Assembly (NCBI GenBank): GCA_015075445.1
Contig: JABTUJ010000026.1
Location: 1 to 64,000 of the forward strand
Direction: 5' to 3'
Length of the DNA: 64,000 bases
Source: Verrucomicrobiales bacterium
GTDB lineage: Bacteria; Verrucomicrobiota; Verrucomicrobiia; Limisphaerales; J093
Shown here: in pieces, positions 27,223 through 35,016 of the stretch
How positions within the stretch are numbered: the first letter of the stretch is position 1
Layout of the letters: each line of letters opens with the position of its first letter
The notes under the pieces: model-generated
Database searches by the model: none
Seen by the model: the letters and a program-made list of their open reading frames with translations, nothing else
Told to the model about the DNA's origin: nothing
Made by a program: the position numbers and the translations under genes

Positions 27223-27798
27223 TCAGGAAGCGAACAGGCGGGTCAGGTCCACCGTGAAGCGCGGAACCGTGGTGCTGGTGACGGACCCACCCGGGCCATG
27301 GAGGCGTGTCTCGGTGTACTGCCCTTCCTGCGGTTGAAGGTGAACCTCGACTTGCTGCTCGGGGGCGAGGACGAGCCAGCATTCCTTGACGCCGGCGGAG
27401 GCATAGGCGCGAAGTTTCGAGCGGTCGTATTCGTGGCTGCTGACACAAACCTCGATCACCAACTCGGCCGTGCGGGGGTGTTCGTGGCGGTAATCTCCGC
27501 GGGCACCTCGCACGACCGCCAGGTCCGGTTCCGGCTCCGAGTCGTGACCCGTCAGAGGTTGCTCGCTCCGGCAATACGTTCCCGGCGGGAGGGCCGCCTG
27601 GAGAAGTTCGGACAACGACTGATGCAGATAGGAGTGGAACGGGGACTTGGACATCTTCCGGATGATTTGCCCGTACAGCAACTCGGTCCGCTCGGGGATG
27701 AGGCCCAGTTCACCGAGGGCATGATACGCCTTCACGTCCAGCGGCCACACCTGGGGACCGGAGGGCGACGCTTTGCGGGCGGCTTCAGCGACGGTCAT
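27223..27798 (-). CDS. Uma2 family protein (DUF820, PD-(D/E)XK nuclease-like)
   Basis: From ATG 27798 the product has 191 residues, the usual Uma2 length. The nuclease-like core is visible: ERTELLYGQIIRKM, then EPEPDLAVVRG with the first acidic residue, ELVIEVCVSS with the second, and YASAGVKECWLV with the Lys. Uma2 proteins are abundant in Cyanobacteria, Planctomycetes and Verrucomicrobia and are predicted restriction-like endonucleases of unknown role. The ORF is open further upstream, but homology begins at the chosen ATG. It is divergent from hypA, with 147 bases between the starts. Confidence 0.85.
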   Translation of the reverse strand: MTVAEAARKASPSGPQVWPLDVKAYHALGELGLIPERTELLYGQIIRKMSKSPFHSYLHQSLSELLQAALPPGTYCRSEQPLTGHDSEPEPDLAVVRGARGDYRHEHPRTAELVIEVCVSSHEYDRSKLRAYASAGVKECWLVLAPEQQVEVHLQPQEGQYTETRLHGPGGSVTSTTVPRFTVDLTRLFAS

Positions 27799-27945
27799 GG
27801 CCGGACAGTATCCGCGGAGAAAGGAGGGCTCAAGTGCCTTCGTCCGACGTTCCGGCCGCTGGCATCCCTTTGGCCGGCCGCCTGCCCACAACGTTTGCCC
27901 GACGCACCGAATCGTGGCAGCCTCGGCGCCCGACGGAACCGAGTC

Positions 27946-28287
27946 ATGCACGAGGCCTCAATCATGCAGGAAGCCCTGGCGCAAGCCGAGGCGCAGGCGC
28001 GCCAGCACGGGTGCGGGGCCATCCATGTGGTCCGACTGCGCGTGGGAGCGTTGAGCGGCGTGGTGCCCGAGGCGCTCGAGTTCGCCTTCGAAGCCCTCAA
28101 AGCCGGCACCCTGGCCGCCGGGGCGAAGCTCGAGATCGAGCGCGTCGAGGCGCGGGCCTACTGCGCCCACTGCCGCCGGGAGTTCACCCTCGAAGACGCG
28201 GTGTTCCCCTGCCCCGATTGCGGCGGGTGGGAGAGTGAGCTCCGCCAGGGCCGCGAACTGGATCTGGTCCGGCTCGAGGCCTCTTGA
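27946..28287 (+). CDS. hypA: hydrogenase nickel-insertion accessory protein HypA
   Basis: This 113-residue protein has the family N-terminus MHEASIMQEAL, whose His2 takes part in nickel binding, and a zinc site made by CAHC and CPDC (about residues 74-93). HypA delivers nickel to [NiFe]-hydrogenase with HypB; relatives also serve urease. The length fits. No hypB or hydrogenase structural gene lies nearby, but a hydrogenase maturation protease is found at 43079. It precedes nfnA by 186 bases on the same strand. Confidence 0.93.
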   Translation: MHEASIMQEALAQAEAQARQHGCGAIHVVRLRVGALSGVVPEALEFAFEALKAGTLAAGAKLEIERVEARAYCAHCRREFTLEDAVFPCPDCGGWESELRQGRELDLVRLEAS

Positions 28288-28473
28288 AGCGCTGTCCGAA
28301 CGGCCCGTCGGGCGTCGTCGGCCCCCTCCCCGCCTGCACCCGCGAGCCCGCGAGCCGACCGGCGAGACAACCGTTGCCAGCAGCCGGAGGGATGGCTAGG
28401 GTGCGCGCGCACGGCACCCGCTGCTGTCGCCGCGAGTTCTCCGGCGTCGGTGAACCCGCGGGGCCACGAACGG

Positions 28474-29352
28474 ATGTACCGGATCATTGAAGCCCGCTTC
28501 CTCGCGCCCGAGGTCAAGCTGTTCCGCCTCGAGGCGCCCGATATCGCCCGCAAACAGCAGGCCGGGCAGTTCGTCATCGTGCGCGTCCATGACCATGGCG
28601 AGCGCATCCCGTTGACGATTGCCGCTTCCGACGAAAGCACGGTCACGCTCATCGTCCAGGGCATCGGCAAGACCACGCGCCTGCTCAACACCCTGGCGGC
28701 CGGCGACGCCGTCTGCGACCTGGTCGGCCCCCTCGGCAAAGCCTCCGAGATCCACTACTACGGCACCGCGGTGGTCATCGGCGGCGGCGTGGGCACCGCC
28801 ATCGCGTACCCGACCGCCAAGGCCCTGAAGTTCGCCGGCAACCGGGTCATCGCCATCCTCGGGGCCCGGACCCGGGACCTGCTGATTCTCGAGGCTGAGC
28901 TGCGCGAGTTCTGCGACGAGGTGTGCGTGACCACCGATGATGGCTCTTACGGCGTCAAGGGGCTGGTCACCGACCAACTCCAGGCGCTGATCGACTCTCC
29001 CAACCGCCCGGACTTCGTGCTCGCCATCGGCCCCATCCCCATGATGCGCGCCGTGGCGGAGGTGACCCGGGCGCCCGCCATCAAGACCGTGGTGAGCCTG
29101 AACCCCATCATGGTGGACGGCACCGGCATGTGCGGCGGGTGCCGCGTGGTGGTCGACGGCCGCAGCCAGTTCGCGTGCGTGGACGGACCGGAGTTCGACG
29201 CGCACCAGGTGGACTTCAAGATCTTGTCCGCGCGCAATGCCATGTACCGCGCCGCCGAACAGCAGGCCCTCGCCGACTTGAACCAACATCCCCCCGAGCT
29301 GCATCGCTGCCGCCTGGCTGACGCGCAACCGGGAGCCGTGACCCCGCCATGA
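28474..29352 (+). CDS. nfnA: NfnA: small subunit of electron-bifurcating ferredoxin-NADP+ transhydrogenase
   Basis: The product has 292 residues from ATG 28474. It has a ferredoxin-reductase-like FAD domain (RIPLTIAASDE), an NAD-binding domain (VVIGGGVGTAIAYP, about 100-114) and a C-terminal Cys cluster (Cys220, Cys223, Cys235) that binds the [2Fe-2S] centre in this family. Homologues are annotated as sulfide dehydrogenase beta or ferredoxin-NADP reductase alpha. With the next gene it matches NfnAB, which couples NADH and reduced ferredoxin to NADPH formation by flavin-based bifurcation. The stop overlaps the nfnB start as ATGA at 29349-29352. This argues for an anaerobic redox economy. Confidence 0.88.
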   Translation: MYRIIEARFLAPEVKLFRLEAPDIARKQQAGQFVIVRVHDHGERIPLTIAASDESTVTLIVQGIGKTTRLLNTLAAGDAVCDLVGPLGKASEIHYYGTAVVIGGGVGTAIAYPTAKALKFAGNRVIAILGARTRDLLILEAELREFCDEVCVTTDDGSYGVKGLVTDQLQALIDSPNRPDFVLAIGPIPMMRAVAEVTRAPAIKTVVSLNPIMVDGTGMCGGCRVVVDGRSQFACVDGPEFDAHQVDFKILSARNAMYRAAEQQALADLNQHPPELHRCRLADAQPGAVTPP

Positions 29353-30785
29353 CCAACAACAACCCGCTCCCGCCCAAAGAGCGGATGAAGATCCCGCGGC
29401 AGCGGATGCCCGAGCAACCGTCTGCCGAACGCCGCGCCAACTTCGCCGAGGTCAACCTGGGCCTCAGCACTGCCCTCGCCCACCAGGAAGCCCTCCGTTG
29501 CCTCCACTGCAAGAGCCACCACTGCTTCACCGGCTGTCCCGTCGGCGTCAAGGTGAAGGACTTCATCGAGTTGGTGCTCGCCGGCGATTTCCTCGGCGCG
29601 GCCGCCAAGATCCGGGAGGACAACGTGCTCCCCGCCGTGACCGGTCGCGTCTGCCCGCAGGAGGAGCAATGCGAAGGTTGTTGTGTGCTGGGCAAGAATG
29701 GAGAACCGCTGGCCATCGGCTACCTCGAACGGTTCGTGGCCGATTACGAACGGCAATCCGGCCAGGTGGGCCTGCCCCCCCGCGCCCCGATGACCGGCAA
29801 ACGTGTCGCCGTCATCGGCAGCGGCCCGGCCGGCCTCAGCACCGCCGGCGACCTCGTCCAACGCGGCCACGAGGTGACCGTCTTCGAGGCGTTGCATGAG
29901 CTGGGCGGCGTGCTGATCTACGGGATCCCCGAGTTCCGCCTCCCCAAGGACATCGTCCGCCAGGAGGTCGAGAACCTGACGCGCATGGGCGTCGAATTCC
30001 GCACCAACGTGGTCGTCGGCCGCACGGTGACCGTGGACGAATTGCTGGGCGAACGCGGCTACCACGCCGTCTTCATCGCCACCGGCGCCGGACTGCCCGT
30101 GTTCCTCAACATCCCCGGCGAGCACCTCTGCGGCGTGTACTCGGCCAACGAGTTCCTCACCCGCGTGAATCTCATGAAGGCGAATCAGTTCCCCGCCTAC
30201 GACCAGCCCATCTACGATTGTCGGGACAAGAACGTCGCCGTCATCGGGGGCGGGAACACCGCCCTCGACGCCGTCCGCACCGCCGTCCGGCTGGGCGCCA
30301 AGACCGCCTCGATCGTCTACCGCCGCTCGGAGGTCGAGATGCCCGCGCGCGTGGAGGAGGTCAAACACGCCCGGGAAGAGGGTGTCCAGTTCGTGATGCT
30401 GACCAACCCCATCGAGTTCCTCGGCGACGACCGCGCCTGGCTGACCGGCATGAAATGTCAACAGATGGAACTGGGCGCCCCGGACAAGTCCGGTCGCCGT
30501 CGCCCCGTTCCGCGCGCCGGATCGGACTTCGTGATGCCCGTCCAGGTGGCGGTGGTGGCGATTGGCAACCAGGGCAATCCCCTGGTCCAGTCCGCCACCC
30601 CGGACCTGCGTACCAATCCTCTCGGCTACATCGAGGCCGATCCGGATTGCCTCAAGACCTCGAAGCGCGGGGTGTTCGCCGGCGGCGACATTGTCACCGG
30701 CGGCGCCACCGTCATCCTCGCCATGGGCGCCGGACGCCGCGCCGCGCAGGCGATCCATGACTACTTGAGCCATGGCACGTGGTGA
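29349..30785 (+). CDS. nfnB: NfnB: large subunit of electron-bifurcating transhydrogenase (GltD-like)
   Basis: This 478-residue protein has an N-terminal Cys-rich region for two [4Fe-4S] clusters (CLHCKSHHCFTGCP at about 50-63, and CPQEEQCEGCC at about 103-113), an FAD motif GSGPAGL at about 157-163, and an NADPH motif GGGNTALDAV. It ends with the second FAD contact, GVFAGGDIVTGG. It is homologous to the small subunit of glutamate synthase (GltD), but no large subunit is present, and the overlapping nfnA upstream identifies it as NfnB. In known Nfn enzymes this subunit carries the bifurcating FAD and the NADPH site. It is probably cytoplasmic. Confidence 0.9.
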   Translation: MTNNNPLPPKERMKIPRQRMPEQPSAERRANFAEVNLGLSTALAHQEALRCLHCKSHHCFTGCPVGVKVKDFIELVLAGDFLGAAAKIREDNVLPAVTGRVCPQEEQCEGCCVLGKNGEPLAIGYLERFVADYERQSGQVGLPPRAPMTGKRVAVIGSGPAGLSTAGDLVQRGHEVTVFEALHELGGVLIYGIPEFRLPKDIVRQEVENLTRMGVEFRTNVVVGRTVTVDELLGERGYHAVFIATGAGLPVFLNIPGEHLCGVYSANEFLTRVNLMKANQFPAYDQPIYDCRDKNVAVIGGGNTALDAVRTAVRLGAKTASIVYRRSEVEMPARVEEVKHAREEGVQFVMLTNPIEFLGDDRAWLTGMKCQQMELGAPDKSGRRRPVPRAGSDFVMPVQVAVVAIGNQGNPLVQSATPDLRTNPLGYIEADPDCLKTSKRGVFAGGDIVTGGATVILAMGAGRRAAQAIHDYLSHGTW

Positions 30786-30821
30786 GCCCCTCCGCAGTCC
30801 CACTCCCCCACCCGCCTTCAC

Positions 30822-30870
30822 GGACCTGTGGTGCGGGCTTCCCGCCTGCACCCTCCGCGGTTCCTGGCCC
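30822..30870. repeat. small dispersed element, copy 2 (inverted relative to 14887-14930)
   Basis: The reverse complement of the 14887-14930 element and its flanks reappears here with a handful of substitutions over about 48 bases; the shared core is GTGGTGCGGGCTTCC. It sits between nfnB and the CAP-domain gene, just upstream of the latter's start. Confidence 0.6.
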
Positions 30871-30903
30871 CAGGACAGGTCCGCAAGGAACAGGGCGATT
30901 CTC

Positions 30904-32958
30904 ATGACTCGGCCCTCCCCGGTGGGGCAGGCGTCCCGCCTGCTCTGGCTGGCTGCCACGGGCCCGCTGGCCTTTGCCGTCGAACTCGGACCGGTCCCCC
31001 AAGCCCCCCTGCACCCACCGCCTTCCCTCCGGGCCTTGGCTCAGGCGGCTCCCGTGGCCGTGTCCCTGGCGACCCCGAACCTCTCCAGCCGGGAAACCTC
31101 GCGCTTGTTCTTCCAAACGGTCTACGCCGCCAGCGTGGCACCCGCCCCCGCCTGGACCGGGAGCTTCGAGACCTGCGACCCCGGCACCACCGCACTCGAC
31201 TACCGCGACCTCGTGGCGCTGCGCATCAACTATTACCGCGCCATGGCCGGGGTGCCCGCCGGGATAGGCTTCCTCGACACCTACAGCGCCAAAGCCCAGG
31301 CCGCCGCGCTGCTGATGAGCCGGAATGCGAACCTCAGCCACTTCCCGCCGCCCGACTGGCTCTGCTACTCCGACGACGGCGCCGATGCCGCCGCCCGCGC
31401 GAACCTGGCAACCGGCCGGGTGGGACCTGGCGCGATCGACAGTTACATGGAAGACCACGGCGCGGTGAATGACAACGTGGGCCACCGGCGCTGGTTGCTC
31501 TACCCCCCCACCCGGGAGATGGGCACCGGCGACATCCCGGGCAGCGAACTGTATCCTCCGGCCAACGCCACCTGGGTCCTCGACGACCATTACGGCGACC
31601 CGCGTCCCGCCACCCGCGAGGAGTATGTCGCGTGGCCGCCTCCCGGCTATGTCCCCTATCGCGTGGTCTTCCCGCGCTGGTCCTTCGCGTTTCCGCAGGC
31701 GAACTTCCAAACCACCGCCGTCACGCTCCGCAGCAACGGCGTCCCCGTGGCCGTCCAAATCGAACCGGTGTTGAACGGCGCCGGCGAAAACACGGTGGTA
31801 TGGCACCTCGCCGGCGCCCACACCGCCACCCCTTCGCCCTGGCCACGACCCGCCGCCGACATCCTCTACGAGGTCTCCTTGGGCCCGGTACTCATTGGCG
31901 CCACCCCGCGGCACTTCTCCTACGTGGTGACCGTCTTTGACCCTGCCACCCCGGGAACCGATACCGTCCTGCCCACCGTCCAGGGGTTGGACCAGCCGCC
32001 CGTCGGGGTCCCCACGTCGTACCACTTCAACGCGGTCCCCGTCGCCTCGTCCCACGAGTGGATGGCGGGCCGGCGCGAGAACCTGACAACGGTGGAGGGT
32101 GCCGAAAGCGGGCTGGGACGCCTGGTGGCCTCGACCTCGCCCGGTTACGAACCGGTCACCACGAACATCCGGGATACCGGGACACGCGCCTTCCACCTGG
32201 CCCATCCCCTGCCTAACTTCGATCAAACCCTCACCTGGAGTCACCCCCTGCTCTGCTCGGCGGCCTCGAGCCTGCGCTTCCGGGAGTACCTCGGCATCGC
32301 CACAAGCGCGCAGATCGGCAAGGTCGAAGTCTCGCTCGACGATGGCTTCTCCTGGAGCGAGGTCTATGCGCACCCCGGCGGGAACGGCACCGGCCTCGTC
32401 GCCTTCCGCACCACCACTGTCTCCCTGGGGCACTTCGCCGGGCGCGTCGTGCGGGTGCGTTTCAACTATCACCACACCGGGGCTGCGCACTATCCGCAGA
32501 CCGAACCGCCGGTGGGTTGGTATCTGGACAATGTGACCTTCCTCAATACGGAAGAAGTCCGTGACGTCCAGGTGAGCTCCGCGTCCCCAACCACGTCCTT
32601 CAGCCACATCCCCATAACTGCCGGCCCGCAGGTGCTGGCCGCGCGGGGGAGGCTCCAGGACCGCTTCGCCCTCGAGTGGGGACCCGCGCTGCCGGTCACG
32701 GCGAAGGTGATGAGCAGTCCCATTCTCACCTTCCATCGCCCACCGCTGGTCACAGGCGGCCAAGTCCAACTGGACTTCACCGTCTCGGGACAGGCCATGC
32801 CGGCCCAGCTACGACTCGAGAGTGCCACAACCCCCAAGGGGCCCTGGCAGATCGAGGCGGGCGCCGTCTTCTCCACCCTGCCCTCGGGCACCGAGGGACG
32901 CGCGCTCAGCCTCGCTCCGGCTGGTGCCGCCCGGTTCTACCGTCTCCGCAGTCCCTGA
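30904..32958 (+). CDS. secreted CAP-domain (SCP/PR1-like) protein with F-Y-R-L tail
   Basis: From ATG 30904 the product has 684 residues and a signal peptide (hydrophobic core LLWLAATGPLAFA). A CAP domain spans about 85-260: LRINYYRAMAG, LDTYSAKAQAAALLMSRN, LSHF, and NVGHRRWLLYPP, with the His and Glu/Asn positions typical of the family. A beta-sandwich region follows (about 380-570: MAM-like, with IGKVEVSLDDGFSW and GRVVRVRFNYH). The last 65 residues are a small beta domain ending ARFYRLRSP. CAP proteins are extracellular and functionally diverse. The upstream ATG at 30772 overlaps nfnB and precedes the signal peptide, so it was rejected. Confidence 0.78.
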   Translation: MTRPSPVGQASRLLWLAATGPLAFAVELGPVPQAPLHPPPSLRALAQAAPVAVSLATPNLSSRETSRLFFQTVYAASVAPAPAWTGSFETCDPGTTALDYRDLVALRINYYRAMAGVPAGIGFLDTYSAKAQAAALLMSRNANLSHFPPPDWLCYSDDGADAAARANLATGRVGPGAIDSYMEDHGAVNDNVGHRRWLLYPPTREMGTGDIPGSELYPPANATWVLDDHYGDPRPATREEYVAWPPPGYVPYRVVFPRWSFAFPQANFQTTAVTLRSNGVPVAVQIEPVLNGAGENTVVWHLAGAHTATPSPWPRPAADILYEVSLGPVLIGATPRHFSYVVTVFDPATPGTDTVLPTVQGLDQPPVGVPTSYHFNAVPVASSHEWMAGRRENLTTVEGAESGLGRLVASTSPGYEPVTTNIRDTGTRAFHLAHPLPNFDQTLTWSHPLLCSAASSLRFREYLGIATSAQIGKVEVSLDDGFSWSEVYAHPGGNGTGLVAFRTTTVSLGHFAGRVVRVRFNYHHTGAAHYPQTEPPVGWYLDNVTFLNTEEVRDVQVSSASPTTSFSHIPITAGPQVLAARGRLQDRFALEWGPALPVTAKVMSSPILTFHRPPLVTGGQVQLDFTVSGQAMPAQLRLESATTPKGPWQIEAGAVFSTLPSGTEGRALSLAPAGAARFYRLRSP

Positions 32959-32979
32959 ATCCCGCCCGGCGGATGGCCT

Positions 32980-33507
32980 TCAGAGTGACCGGTGCGTGGC
33001 CGCCTCGCTCTCCTCGTCCGGCTCGCTCAGCACGTCCTCAACCGGCGGATGCTGGCCGCTGTGCATTTCCCGCAGCTTGAAGCGTTCGGCCTGCAACCGC
33101 TGCATTAGCACCTGTGCCATGCGCGTCACCAACTCGCGCCCGAATTCCGGATCGCTCTCGCTCATCTCGCGCAACCGGGCCGCGCTGAAAACCACCACCT
33201 CGGTCGCATCCACCGACCGCGCGCTGTATTGCCAGCGGAAGGGTTCGAACAACCACGACCATCCCAGCGCTTCCCCTGCGCCCAGCATGGCCACCGTCGT
33301 CACGCCTGTCCCCGGCAGAAACGCCTCCAGCGCGACATGCCCCCGATGCAGCAGGCAGAGGTGATCGGCCTGCTGCCGCTCCTGGAAAATCAGATCCCCC
33401 ACCCCGTGTTGCTGGATCTGTGCGAAGCCCGCTAGCCGGGTAATGTGGGCCGGCGCCGCCCCTTTCCAGAACGGATGCGACGCGATGATGGTTTCAAGCT
33501 GTTCCAT
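32980..33507 (-). CDS. cyclic nucleotide-binding domain protein without DNA-binding domain
   Basis: From ATG 33507 the 175-residue product is a single cNMP-binding-like beta-roll: FWKGAAPAHITRLAGFAQ, then GDLIFQERQQADHLCLLHRG, and GAGEALGWSWLFEPFRWQYSARS, where CRP-type proteins place the phosphate-binding cassette. An acidic C-terminal tail follows. No helix-turn-helix is visible, so it is not a CRP/FNR regulator as such. The cassette lacks a canonical GELALLxxxxRxA, so ligand binding is uncertain. It is convergent with the CAP gene. Confidence 0.8.
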   Translation of the reverse strand: MEQLETIIASHPFWKGAAPAHITRLAGFAQIQQHGVGDLIFQERQQADHLCLLHRGHVALEAFLPGTGVTTVAMLGAGEALGWSWLFEPFRWQYSARSVDATEVVVFSAARLREMSESDPEFGRELVTRMAQVLMQRLQAERFKLREMHSGQHPPVEDVLSEPDEESEAATHRSL

Positions 33508-33641
33508 GGCCGTGCCTTCGCTTAGCGGGACGCCGGGTCGCCGCAGGTTTCCCTGTGCATCATGCCAAGACCGTAACGGCGACCGCGACAAGCGCAACCC
33601 GTCCCTTGGCCAGCGCTGCGCCTTTTTTGGCCTGCCGGTCT

Positions 33642-34622
33642 TCAGCTCCGCAGGAAGTACCCGCGCTGCTTCTCGGTGATCGGCAAACCCAGCCGCTCCA
33701 TCACCGCCAGCATGTCTTCCCACACCAGCCGCTTCACCGCCATCGACTGGTTGCGCAACAGGTACGCCGGGTGATAGGTCGGCATCACCGGCGTGTCCTG
33801 GAACGTCAGCCACTGACCCCGTGCCCGCGTGATCCCGTCGGTCTTGCCCATCAACCCCTCCACCGCCGTCGCCCCCAGCGCCACGATCACCCGCGGCCGG
33901 ATGATCTGGATCTGCTCCAGGAGATACGGCAGACACGTCCCCATCTCCGTAGGAGTAGGCTTGCGGTTGCCACTGCTCTGCCCCGGCGTGTCCGGCCGGC
34001 ACTTCAGGATGTTCGCGATGTAAACCCGGTCCCGACCCAGCCCCATGGTCTGGATGATGCGGGTCAGCAATTGCCCCGCCTTGCCCACGAAAGGTTCGCC
34101 CTGCGCGTCCTCGTCCGCCCCCGGCGCCTCCCCCACGAACATCAGCGGCGAATGGATGTCCCCCACCCCGAACACCACGTTCCGGCGGGCCGCCGCCAAG
34201 TGCTCGCACTTGCGGCAGACCAGCGCCCGGGCCCTGAGCGCCGCCATGGCCGACTCCTTTTCCGCGGGCGACAGGGCCCTTCCTGGCGCGCCCAGCAACG
34301 GAAGCACCTGCGGCGACGAAGCTGGCGCGCTGACGGGCGGTCGCTCGGCCGCCGGCCGCTGCTCCACCACCGCCGGTTGGGCGGGCACGACCGGTTTCGC
34401 GGGTGCAGAAGGCTTCTCGACCACCGCCGGCGCGGCGGGCCGGCGGGCCGGAGAACCCGGCGCAACCGCCGTCGGCTTCGCACCGGTCCGGGCGGACTTT
34501 GGCCGTTCCAGCTCCGCGAGAAGTGCGGAGGAGACGTGCACATGGCGAACCCCATGTTCCCGTCGCGATTCCAAGTATTGCAGGGTGGCGTCGAGCAACT
34601 GACGGTAACCGGCATCAGACAT
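33642..34622 (-). CDS. uracil-DNA glycosylase, family 4 ([4Fe-4S])
   Basis: The 326-residue protein has a variable Ala/Pro-rich N-terminal extension (about 40-120) followed by the catalytic domain. Motif A is GEAPGADEDAQGEPFVG and motif B is MPTYHPAYLLR near the C-terminus. Four Cys (two in VCRKCEHL, one in LKCRPD, one in GTCLPY) fit the [4Fe-4S] site of family 4 enzymes. It removes uracil from DNA in base-excision repair. The N-terminal extension is longer than in thermophile homologues but common in this lineage. The gene is followed upstream by the five-copy repeat array. Confidence 0.92.
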   Translation of the reverse strand: MSDAGYRQLLDATLQYLESRREHGVRHVHVSSALLAELERPKSARTGAKPTAVAPGSPARRPAAPAVVEKPSAPAKPVVPAQPAVVEQRPAAERPPVSAPASSPQVLPLLGAPGRALSPAEKESAMAALRARALVCRKCEHLAAARRNVVFGVGDIHSPLMFVGEAPGADEDAQGEPFVGKAGQLLTRIIQTMGLGRDRVYIANILKCRPDTPGQSSGNRKPTPTEMGTCLPYLLEQIQIIRPRVIVALGATAVEGLMGKTDGITRARGQWLTFQDTPVMPTYHPAYLLRNQSMAVKRLVWEDMLAVMERLGLPITEKQRGYFLRS

Positions 34623-34676
34623 GGGGCCAGCGTAGCCGCCGCCGCCCCGCGCGCACGGAAAAACCCCTCACCCCCC

Positions 34677-35015
34677 GTAGGAGCCGACGTCAGGAGGCTC
34701 TGCCCAGCTTGAGTCTCGTCACCTCGACTCCTACCTCACCCCGTAGGAGCCGACGTCAGGAGGCTCTGCCCAGCTTGAGTCTCGTCACCTCGTCTCCTAC
34801 CTCCCCCGTAGGAGCCGACGTCAGGAGGCTCTGCCCAGCTTGAGTCTCGTCACCTGTCTCCCTACTCACCCCCGTAGGAGCCGACGTCAGGAGGCTCTGC
34901 CAGGCTTGAGTCTCGTCACCTCGTCTCCTACCTCACCCCCCCCGTAGGAGCCGACGTCAGGAGGCTCTGCCTCAGGCTTGAGTCTCGTCACCTCGTCTCC
35001 TACGTCAGGAGGCTC
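34677..35015. repeat. dispersed palindromic repeat, locus B (5 copies plus a fragment)
   Basis: Five units of 58-60 bases (34677-34734, 34743-34800, 34808-34865, 34874-34931, 34944-35003) begin GTAGGAGCCGACGTCAGG and end near CACCTCGTCTCCTAC. They are separated by 7-12 C-rich bases. A fragment, GTCAGGAGGCTC, follows at 35004-35015 and abuts the stop of the rhamnosidase gene. Copies differ by a few bases. Together they fill the whole 394-base gap between two genes; nothing else was seen in it. Confidence 0.9.
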
Positions 35016-35016
35016 T

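Noticed and set aside
29349..30785. Glutamate synthase small subunit (GltD)
   Set aside because: No large subunit gene is present, and the overlapping upstream gene is the NfnA partner, so NfnB is the better call.
30772..30903. Start of the CAP-domain protein at ATG 30772
   Set aside because: It overlaps the end of nfnB and covers a dispersed repeat element. A proper signal peptide begins at ATG 30904.
34677..35015. Possible CRISPR array at the five-copy repeat
   Set aside because: The repeats are 58-60 bases long and strongly palindromic. The 'spacers' are 7-12 C-rich bases without diversity, and no cas genes are near.
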